In this document: piece after piece, positions 57,701 through 64,000 of the stretch
Position numbering within the stretch: the stretch's first letter is position 1
Layout: the number at the start of each line of letters is the position of its first letter
Assembly (NCBI RefSeq): GCF_000827595.2
Contig: NZ_LN776184.1
Coordinates: forward strand, 1-64,000
Direction: 5' to 3'
Source: Necropsobacter massiliensis
GTDB lineage: Bacteria; Pseudomonadota; Gammaproteobacteria; Enterobacterales; Pasteurellaceae
DNA length: 64,000 nt
The notes under the pieces: model-generated
The model's input: the letters and a program-made list of their open reading frames with translations, nothing else
Told to the model about the DNA's origin: nothing
The model's database searches: none
Program-made: the position numbers and the translations under genes

Positions 57701-58383
57701 TATTTCACATCAAAAGTCAGCATATATTCAATACTGCGTTCGTTATAATCAGGGTTCTCCGCCACCGGCTCATCAAATTCTGCCCAGACTTTATTGTAGC
57801 CGGCTTTAGGGGTAAATTGCGCGATACCTTTTTCATCAGTCAGATTAAATGGATGATCTTCACCCAAGCCGACTTTCACGCCATGCGCCGGTTTGCCGTT
57901 CACCAACACCAAAATATCCAGCGGCTGCCCGGTCTGAGGTTTGCTCTGTGGAATCAGTTCATAATCCATATTATGCGCTTTATAGGCTTGCTCATCCCAA
58001 GCCAGTATCGCTTTGCCGAATTTCAGCGGATTAATGCTCAATACTGCGCCCGGTGCCTGTCGTTTAGTTTTTTCCACATATTTACCGTTTGCCAGTTTTG
58101 ACCATACGCCGTTATCAAAACGCACAAAAACAACGGACGTGTGCGGGGCGGCAAAATAAGCTTCGCCCTGCTTAAAGGTCACGTCCGCGTCACGCAGTTG
58201 CCCCTTGTCATCCAGCAGGCGCACCGCTTTTAATTTGCTTGGCGGATAACTTTCCGTTTCCTCATGACCGAATTTGATCACATATTGCCCGCCGTTATCG
58301 CCGGCGGGTTCAAGCCAGACATTGTGCGCGTTCGTCACTGCCGCAGTAAAAAGTGCGGTCAAAAATACAGCTGTTTTTTGCAT
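57700..58383 (-). CDS. nikK: Nickel transporter periplasmic component NikK (DUF4198)
   Basis: Periplasmic protein of 227 residues; signal peptide MQKTAVFLTALFTAAVTNAHNVWLEP with His just after the cleavage site, a likely metal ligand. The DUF4198 domain covers the rest (HEETESYPPSKLKAVRLLD, LVNGKPAHGVKVGLGEDHPFNLTDEKGIAQFTPKAGYNKVWAEF). It heads the nikKLMQO operon and is transcribed from a MerR-type promoter shared with nimR. Confidence 0.87.
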   Translation of the reverse strand: MQKTAVFLTALFTAAVTNAHNVWLEPAGDNGGQYVIKFGHEETESYPPSKLKAVRLLDDKGQLRDADVTFKQGEAYFAAPHTSVVFVRFDNGVWSKLANGKYVEKTKRQAPGAVLSINPLKFGKAILAWDEQAYKAHNMDYELIPQSKPQTGQPLDILVLVNGKPAHGVKVGLGEDHPFNLTDEKGIAQFTPKAGYNKVWAEFDEPVAENPDYNERSIEYMLTFDVK

Positions 58384-58415
58384 TATCGTTTCTCCTTTTT
58401 TATATTGTGGGTATT

Positions 58416-58446
58416 ATGATAAAGTATGAAGTAACTTCAGAGTCAA
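58416..58446 (-). promoter_or_regulatory. MerR-type promoter/operator of nikK
   Basis: On the minus strand TTGACT (58446-58441) and TATCAT (58421-58416) are 19 bases apart, the overlong spacer typical of MerR-activated promoters. The palindrome TGAAGT-T-ACTTCA (58427-58439) lies in the spacer. This is the expected NimR binding site. Confidence 0.75.
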
Positions 58447-58462
58447 GGGGATTTAACAAAAA

Positions 58463-58876
58463 ATGAAAATCGGTCAGTTAGCCGCTGTCGTCGGTTGTAG
58501 CGTAGAAACCGTGCGTTTTTATGAAAAACAGGGATTAATTGAGCCGGCGGAACGGACAAGTGGCAATTTCCGCCTTTATACGGACGAACATCTGAAACGC
58601 CTTTCTTTTATTTGTTATTGCCGCAGTCTGGATATTTCACTGAAAGAAATCAAAATGCTGCTCAATCCGCAACATGCCAGCAAAGCGCAAGAACGGGAAA
58701 TCAACGCCCTGCTGGATCGACATATCAAGGAAGTGGCGAAACGCATTCATGAATTGGATCATCTGAGAATTCAATTAATTCAGTTAAAAGGTAAATGCCG
58801 TCATTTCGAGCAGGATAATGATTTGATGAACACCCTGCTACAACATAGTGGGGTTAATTTTGTGCGGTTAAAATAA
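58463..58876 (+). CDS. nimR: MerR-family regulator, NimR-like (nickel)
   Basis: Transcription regulator of 137 residues. N-terminal MerR helix-turn-helix (MKIGQLAAVVGCSVETVRFYEKQGLIEPAER) and wing, a dimerising coiled coil (about 80-110) and a C-terminal part with CRHFEQDND and His residues that could sense metal. It resembles NimR of Haemophilus influenzae, which controls the nikKLMQO nickel importer; here it lies divergent from exactly that operon with a MerR-type promoter between. The nickel assignment is by context and memory of the family. Confidence 0.85.
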   Translation: MKIGQLAAVVGCSVETVRFYEKQGLIEPAERTSGNFRLYTDEHLKRLSFICYCRSLDISLKEIKMLLNPQHASKAQEREINALLDRHIKEVAKRIHELDHLRIQLIQLKGKCRHFEQDNDLMNTLLQHSGVNFVRLK

Positions 58877-58895
58877 CCGCACTTTTCATGACGGT

Positions 58896-59588
58896 TTACG
58901 CCAACACATCCAACATCGCCAAGACCATTGCTGACGAACGCTGTGCGGCTAAGGGCAGAAATTCTTCAAAGGACATGCCGGCTGCGCCGTCGCCCGCATC
59001 AGAAACGGCGCGTACCACCACGAACGGCAACGCAAAGGCATGACAAACCTGCGCGATTGCCGCCGCTTCCATTTCCACCGCCATAACTTGCGGAAAATCC
59101 GCTTTGATCCGTGCCAGCGCCTCACCGCCGTGAATAAAGCTGTCGCCGGAACAAATCAACCCGAATGTCACTCGCAGCCCCTGATGTTCCGCCGCCTGCG
59201 CCGCCAGCACGGCCAGTTTTCGATCGGAGGGAAAGGTCGGCGGGCAACCCGGCAGCTGTCCTTTAACATAACCGAAAGCGGTTACATCCGCATCGTGATA
59301 CGCGATTTCATCGGAAATGACAATATCTCCCACCTGCAATCCCGGCGCGACACCGCCCGCCGAACCAGTATTGATTACCACATCAGGCGCTGCCAGTTGC
59401 AGCAGTGCCGTAGTGCCCATTGCCGCCGCCGTTTTGCCGATGCCCGATTGCAGCAATGCCACGGCTTTGCCGTGAATCAATCCTTGATAAATGGTACAGC
59501 CGGCGATATGGGTCACGCATTTCTCCGTCATCAGAGAAGATAAGATTTCGACTTCCTGCGCCATGGCGCCAACAATTCCGATTTTCAT
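58896..59588 (-). CDS. mtnN: 5'-methylthioadenosine/S-adenosylhomocysteine nucleosidase
   Basis: Splits MTA and SAH, recycling adenine and feeding LuxS/autoinducer and methionine salvage. 230 residues. It begins [16 protein letters not shown]; catalytic Glu in VVNTGSAGG...context and [14 protein letters not shown], catalytic Asp in [10 protein letters not shown] (about residue 196). Two adjacent ATGs; the second is given. It overlaps the end of the DsbA-like gene closely. Confidence 0.95.
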   Translation of the reverse strand: MKIGIVGAMAQEVEILSSLMTEKCVTHIAGCTIYQGLIHGKAVALLQSGIGKTAAAMGTTALLQLAAPDVVINTGSAGGVAPGLQVGDIVISDEIAYHDADVTAFGYVKGQLPGCPPTFPSDRKLAVLAAQAAEHQGLRVTFGLICSGDSFIHGGEALARIKADFPQVMAVEMEAAAIAQVCHAFALPFVVVRAVSDAGDGAAGMSFEEFLPLAAQRSSAMVLAMLDVLA

Positions 59589-59590
59589 CA

Positions 59591-60274
59591 TTATTTTCCT
59601 TGTGTGAGTTTGGTCATTAAAAAATCCAGCACCGCGAAACTGTAATCGTCATTATATAAGGTGCTTGCGGTCAGCACGTATTTGCCGCCCACAATCACGT
59701 AAGGATAGGTAAACACACCGTAATCTTCGGTCATTTTAATCGCATCGCGCACCTTGGCGCGGATTTCGGCGGAGGCATACAATTTTTTAAAGGCTTCGGT
59801 ATCCACGTTCTGGGCCTGTAACCAACTAATCAGCGCGCTGAATTGGGAAAGCTCAATAAAACGCGGTTTTTCTGAACTTTCAAACAATAATAAATCCGAC
59901 ACGCTACCGGCCCGTAATGCCTGCAAAGTGAAAAAAACCGTCGCGCCGGCATTGGCTTTTTCCGTTGCCACCGGGCTTTCAAGCAAAATCACTTTATCCG
60001 CATTAATTTGGCTGTAGAGAGTCAGAATATCTTGCGCCAATGAGCAGACGCGGCAATCATAATCAAAAAAGAACTGGATCAAAATTTTTTTATCGCTGCG
60101 CGCCGGCTGCGGGAGCGCTTCCTGATAAGAAAAATAATCCCGCCCGTCTTTAAATTGGGTAATCCGCAATGTAGGCGGCTGTTCGTCACTCGGCGCCGCG
60201 GCTGTCCGGCCGTTGTCAGCATAAGCCGCACCGCACAGAAGAAAAAACATTAGCAAAAACCCAATTCGTTTCAT
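59591..60274 (-). CDS. DsbA-like periplasmic thiol oxidoreductase with CRVC site
   Basis: Periplasmic protein of 227 residues: signal peptide [19 protein letters not shown] (1-19), a thioredoxin fold with the active site C-R-V-C (about 83-86, [16 protein letters not shown]) and a cis-Pro loop [15 protein letters not shown] (about 192-205). The layout (helical insertion between) is that of DsbA/DsbL. The CxxC dipeptide RV is not the usual PH of DsbA. It is transcribed with recJ (5 bases upstream) and mtnN. Substrates are unknown. Likely a second DsbA-type oxidase. Confidence 0.8.
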   Translation of the reverse strand: MKRIGFLLMFFLLCGAAYADNGRTAAAPSDEQPPTLRITQFKDGRDYFSYQEALPQPARSDKKILIQFFFDYDCRVCSLAQDILTLYSQINADKVILLESPVATEKANAGATVFFTLQALRAGSVSDLLLFESSEKPRFIELSQFSALISWLQAQNVDTEAFKKLYASAEIRAKVRDAIKMTEDYGVFTYPYVIVGGKYVLTASTLYNDDYSFAVLDFLMTKLTQGK

Positions 60275-60279
60275 TTCCG

Positions 60280-62001
60280 TTAACCTGCCATCGGCTCAAT
60301 ATAATCCACTAATAACTGAATGGTACGATTACCGCGGTATTCATTAATATCTAATTTATATGCCAATTTCGCATTTTTAATGGAAAGATCAGGATAACAG
60401 CGGGTATCCACATTAAATGCGATAGCATCCAGCAGCGGGCCGCCCTGTGCCGGTTCCACCATCATTTTCAGATGCCGCTCGCCGATCAAACGCTGTTGCA
60501 GCACGCGAAACTCGCCGTCGAACAACGGTTCCGGAAAAGCCTGCCCCCAAGGTCCCGCCTGTTTTAAGGCTTCCGCCGTTTCCAAATTCATAAAGCCGAC
60601 GTTTAATTCGCCGTCGGTCCATACCACACCGCGCAGTTGTTCCGCATCCAGCATATCACACACCACCTGATTGAACGCCTGCTGAAATTGTGCAAACAGC
60701 GCCTCTTGAATGCTCAACCCCGCCGCCATCGCATGACCGCCGAATTTCAGGATCATTTGTGGATGGCGGGAATGAATCCGTTCCAGCGCATCACGAATGT
60801 GCAAACCTTCGACAGAACGCGCCGATCCTTTCAGAACCCCCGGTTGATCCTGCGCAAACGCAATAACCGGGCGGTGAAACTGATCTTTCAGGCGCGATGC
60901 CAATATCCCCAGCACACCCTGATGCCAGTCCGCCTGATACAATGCGATGCCAAGCGGTAAATCTTGCTTAAGTGCGGTCAGATTACGGCAAATTTCCAGT
61001 GCCTCCAGTTTCATGCCCTGTTCAATTTCCTTGCGGGTTTGATTCAGCCCATCCAACTCCAGCGCCAAGGCTCGCGCAGTCGGCATATCTTCCGCCAGCA
61101 GCAACTCCACACCGACCGACATATTGTCCAGCCGTCCCGCCGCATTCAGGCGCGGGCCGACGGAAAAGCCCAGATCCGAAGCGGTAAAACGGCTAATATC
61201 CCGATTAGCCACTTCCGCCAGTGCGCGAATACCGCAACGGCAGCGTTCAGCACGAATCCGCTGCAAACCTTGATAGGCCAAAATCCGATTATTCTGATCC
61301 AACGGCACTACATCAGCGATAGTTCCCAGTGCCACCAAATCCAGCAATTCGGTAAAATTCGGCTGCGATTGAGCGCTGAAAAAACCTAAATCGCGCAATT
61401 TCGCCCGCAACGCCAGCATCACATAAAACGCCACCCCGACACCGGCTAAAGATTTGGAGGGAAAACCGCACTGCGATAAATTCGGATTAACGATGGCATC
61501 CGCCGGCGGCAATATATCGCCGGGCAAATGGTGATCGGTCACAATGACCTTGACCCCGCGCTGTTTCAAAAACGCCACACCATCGTAAGAGGACACACCG
61601 TTATCCACCGTAATCAGCAGCTCCACCTGCCTATCCAATGCCGCCTGCGCCACTGCTACGCTCAGACCGTATCCCTGCTCAAAGCGATTCGGCACCAGAT
61701 AATCCACCGCCGTAAACCCCAGCCGACGCAATGCCAGCACACTCAGCGCGGTACTGGTGGCACCGTCGGCATCAAAATCACCGACAATCACGATCTTTTG
61801 TTGCGCTTCACGCGCCTGCACCAATAAATTTATCGCATTTTCCATCCCGAGTAATAAATCCGGCGACAGTAGCGCGCTTAAAGTGCGGTCCAATTCCTGC
61901 GCGTTTTTCACCCGCCGGGCACGGTATAGTCGATCCAGTAAAGGATGCTCGCAGACAGGCGCGCCCTGCGGCACCAAACGACGTTGAATCACTTTATTCA
62001 C
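60280..62001 (-). CDS. recJ: Single-stranded-DNA exonuclease RecJ
   Basis: 5'-3' exonuclease for recombination and mismatch repair. 573 residues. DHH-family metal motifs are present: VGDFDADGATST (about 73-84), TVDNGVS, VTDHHLPGD (DHH), GTIADVVPL and the DHHA1 region KFGGHAMAAGLSI. It follows dsbC by 33 bases, the same order as in enterobacteria. Confidence 0.97.
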   Translation of the reverse strand: MNKVIQRRLVPQGAPVCEHPLLDRLYRARRVKNAQELDRTLSALLSPDLLLGMENAINLLVQAREAQQKIVIVGDFDADGATSTALSVLALRRLGFTAVDYLVPNRFEQGYGLSVAVAQAALDRQVELLITVDNGVSSYDGVAFLKQRGVKVIVTDHHLPGDILPPADAIVNPNLSQCGFPSKSLAGVGVAFYVMLALRAKLRDLGFFSAQSQPNFTELLDLVALGTIADVVPLDQNNRILAYQGLQRIRAERCRCGIRALAEVANRDISRFTASDLGFSVGPRLNAAGRLDNMSVGVELLLAEDMPTARALALELDGLNQTRKEIEQGMKLEALEICRNLTALKQDLPLGIALYQADWHQGVLGILASRLKDQFHRPVIAFAQDQPGVLKGSARSVEGLHIRDALERIHSRHPQMILKFGGHAMAAGLSIQEALFAQFQQAFNQVVCDMLDAEQLRGVVWTDGELNVGFMNLETAEALKQAGPWGQAFPEPLFDGEFRVLQQRLIGERHLKMMVEPAQGGPLLDAIAFNVDTRCYPDLSIKNAKLAYKLDINEYRGNRTIQLLVDYIEPMAG

Positions 62002-62034
62002 AGCTTGAGTTAATCCTTGAATTCCGGCTGAAAA

Positions 62035-62721
62035 CTATTTCCCTTCCAATACCTCTAATAATTTTTTCGGTTCCAGATAGCCGCCGATTACCTCGCCACT
62101 TTCGGTGATAATGCTCGGTGTGCCGCGCACGCCGAACTGCACGCCCAGTTCATAGTGCTTTTTCACCATATTCGGGGTTTTCAATTCCTGCGGTAAATTG
62201 CCGTTTTCCGCTTCATTAAGCGCAAATACCGGATCTTTCGCCGTCCAAATCGCCTCCATTTGTTTCGCCGTATTATTGTTTAAGCCACTGCGTGGAAACG
62301 CCAGATAACGCACAGTAATGCCTAAATCATTATATTCTTTAATCTGCTGATGTAATAAATGGCAATAATGGCAAGTAATATCCATAAATACAGTGACGGT
62401 ATGTTTCGGTTTGCTTGCCGGATAAACGATCATTTCGTGTTGATAGGCGTTTAATTTATCCACCAACATTCGTCCGCTTAAATCCACCGGTCCTTTATCC
62501 GTCAGCTCGTAAAGCTGCCCTTGCAGCACATAGCGACCGTCTTCGGAAATATAAAAGACGCCTTCATTGGTGATCACGGTTTTCAATCCGTTAATCGGAG
62601 AAGATTTGATTTCAATCTCGGACGCGCCGAGTTTGTTTAATTGCGTTTTAATCGCCGTATCATCGGCACTTGCCCCTAAAGACAACAACGCAAATGAAAG
62701 TGCGGTCAATATTTTTTTCAT
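62035..62721 (-). CDS. dsbC: Thiol:disulfide isomerase DsbC
   Basis: Periplasmic disulfide isomerase of 228 residues kept reduced by DsbD. Signal peptide 1-19 (LSFALLSLGASA), N-terminal dimerisation domain (about 20-80), then thioredoxin fold with FMDITCHYCHLLHQQ (active site C-H-Y-C) and cis-Pro loop VRGTPSIITESGEVIGGY. The usual DsbC site is CGYC; the Gly-to-His change is notable. The ribosome binding site is weak. Confidence 0.93.
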   Translation of the reverse strand: MKKILTALSFALLSLGASADDTAIKTQLNKLGASEIEIKSSPINGLKTVITNEGVFYISEDGRYVLQGQLYELTDKGPVDLSGRMLVDKLNAYQHEMIVYPASKPKHTVTVFMDITCHYCHLLHQQIKEYNDLGITVRYLAFPRSGLNNNTAKQMEAIWTAKDPVFALNEAENGNLPQELKTPNMVKKHYELGVQFGVRGTPSIITESGEVIGGYLEPKKLLEVLEGK

Positions 62722-62976
62722 AATTATAGATTCCCCTAATGCAACATCCTAAAACTAAAATGCGGCGGAATTTTATCACAATCGGACAAAACAAGCTAAT
62801 TCGGTAAAGCACTTTTGCCACCCGTTCCATCGCCGTTGACCCCAGCGGTCGCAATGCACAACGCTGCAACCGCTAACAAGTCGACCGGGACAAAGGAATT
62901 CTCCGCCGCCTCTATTAAATTTTCCCGAAATAGCATATAATTTGGCGCTTAATTATCTTAACGGAAATCTTTTTTT
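62722..62976. other. Divergent intergenic region dsbC-prfB
   Basis: 255 bases with a degraded uptake word near 62809 and the prfB upstream region. No gene or clear hairpin was identified. A frame at 62660-62869 is a shadow. Confidence 0.4.
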
Positions 62977-64000
62977 ATGTTTGAAATTAACCCGGTTAAA
63001 AATAAAATTGCCGACCTCGCCGAGCGTACTCAGGTGCTCCGGGGGTATCTTTGACTTTGAGGTAAAAGTCGAACGCTTAGAAGAAGTCAACGCCGAGCTG
63101 GAACAACCCGATGTATGGAACCAGCCGGAAAAGGCACAGGCGCTGGGCAAAGAACGTGCCGCTCTGGAAACGGTGGTCGATACAATCAAAAATCTGGAGC
63201 AAGGGCTGGAAGATGTGGACGGTCTACTGGAACTTGCCATCGAAGCCGATGACGAAGACACGTTCAATGAAGCCCTTGCCGAGCTTGCCGAGCTGGAACA
63301 AAAACTTGCCGGGCTAGAATTTCGCCGCATGTTCAGCGGACAACACGACAGTGCCGACTGCTATGTGGATCTACAAGCCGGTTCCGGCGGTACGGAAGCG
63401 CAAGACTGGACGGAAATGCTGCTGCGTATGTATTTACGCTGGGCGGAAAGCAAAGGCTTTAAAACCGAATTAATGGAAGTCTCCGACGGCGATGTCGCCG
63501 GCATTAAATCCGCGACGGTTCGCGTCTCGGGCGAATACGCCTTCGGTTGGTTGCGTACCGAAACTGGCATTCACCGCTTAGTGCGCAAAAGCCCGTTTGA
63601 CTCCAACAATCGCCGGCATACTTCTTTCAGTGCGGTGTTCGTTTACCCGGAGATCGACGACGATATTGATATCGACATTAACCCGGCAGATTTGCGCATT
63701 GACGTTTATCGCGCCTCCGGCGCCGGCGGTCAGCACGTTAACCGCACCGAAAGTGCGGTGCGCATTACGCACATTCCAAGCGGCATCGTGGTGCAATGTC
63801 AAAACGACCGCTCCCAGCACAAGAACAAAGATCAGTGTATGAAACAGCTGAAAGCCAAGTTATACGAAATGGAACTACAGAAAAAAAATGCAGAAAAACA
63901 GGCGCTGGAAGACACTAAATCCGACATCGGCTGGGGCAGCCAGATTCGTTCCTATGTGCTAGATGACGCGCGGATTAAAGACTTGCGTACCGGTGTGGAA
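62977..64000 (+). CDS. prfB: Peptide chain release factor 2 (programmed +1 frameshift; 3' end outside window)
   Basis: Recognises UAA and UGA stops. ATG 62977 begins [25 protein letters not shown] and meets UGA at 63052-63054. The slip site GGG-TAT-CTT-TGA-C with the upstream G-rich Shine-Dalgarno-like stretch is the classic autoregulatory +1 frameshift. Translation continues at 63053 ([16 protein letters not shown]...). In the continuing frame [20 protein letters not shown] includes the GGQ-preceding domain region and [21 protein letters not shown] contains the catalytic GGQ. The window ends before the C-terminus. The stop is regulatory, not a disruption. Confidence 0.96.

Noticed and set aside
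63052-63054. In-frame stop in prfB as a sign of a pseudogene
   Set aside because: It is the conserved programmed frameshift of release factor 2.

Overview
The window is a 64 kb piece of a Pasteurellaceae chromosome (gammaproteobacteria). Dozens of copies of the Haemophilus-type DNA uptake word AAGTGCGGT/ACCGCACTT lie mostly between genes. The gene order cmk-rpsA-ihfB-lapA-lapB-pyrF-yciH, purH-purD-glyA, roxA-ratB-ratA, nikKLMQO beside a MerR regulator and dsbC-recJ all fit this family. A nicotinate phosphoribosyltransferase next to a glutaminase-less NadE points away from the strictly V-factor-dependent haemophili and towards the succinic-acid producing or rumen lineages (Basfia/Mannheimia succiniciproducens, Actinobacillus succinogenes). 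That genus guess is inference.

Bases 1-8078 are one end of an integrative and conjugative element (ICE) of the MobH-relaxase type (ICEHin1056-like by gene content). It is much more AT-rich than the rest. From the window edge it holds: the end of an IS10 copy (probably an arm of a Tn10-like transposon) that interrupts a small gene; a serine recombinase; a decayed gene; a DinJ/YafQ-type toxin-antitoxin pair; a second decayed gene; a small secreted acidic protein; an unrecognised zinc-ribbon protein with a HEPN-like RNxxxH motif; the MobH relaxase; and a tyrosine integrase whose 5' end overlaps mobH and which carries a one-base frameshift in a T run. The element ends in two tandem 20-bp repeats and a 65-bp 3' fragment of tRNA-Leu(UAA), the attachment site.

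Bases 8079-64000 are core chromosome. 8.4-14.2 kb: SirB-like protein and the minus-strand block yciH, pyrF, lapB, lapA, ihfB, rpsA, cmk. 14.5-17.4 kb: a three-gene cluster (nicotinate phosphoribosyltransferase, PTS_EIIC_2-type membrane protein, NadE) that looks like NAD precursor uptake and salvage. 18.8-24.4 kb: catabolic ornithine carbamoyltransferase, carbamate kinase, a YfcC-family transporter and an Lrp-type regulator, facing argG. No arginine deiminase gene is present here. 24.5-41 kb: housekeeping and purine genes (purC, purH, purD, glyA, two with PurR-like boxes), prfC, aphA, qseBC, tenA under a TPP riboswitch, ygiW-like, cysteine desulfidase, doxX, dsbD. 41-50.7 kb: zinc-free ribosomal protein paralogues L31B/L36B, arcA, ubiD, smpB, xseA, roxA, ratB, ratA, pth, ychF. 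50.9-58.9 kb: mmuM with a frameshifted amino-acid transporter gene, a purine permease, yjdM, and the nickel ECF transporter nikKLMQO with a divergent nimR-like regulator. 58.9-64 kb: mtnN, a DsbA-like protein, recJ, dsbC and the start of prfB with its programmed frameshift.

Several convergent or tail-to-tail junctions end in hairpins built from two inverted uptake words, which appear to serve as terminators. The most unusual item is the zinc-ribbon/HEPN-like cargo gene in the ICE (3547-4797), a candidate for an undescribed defence or RNA-cleavage function.
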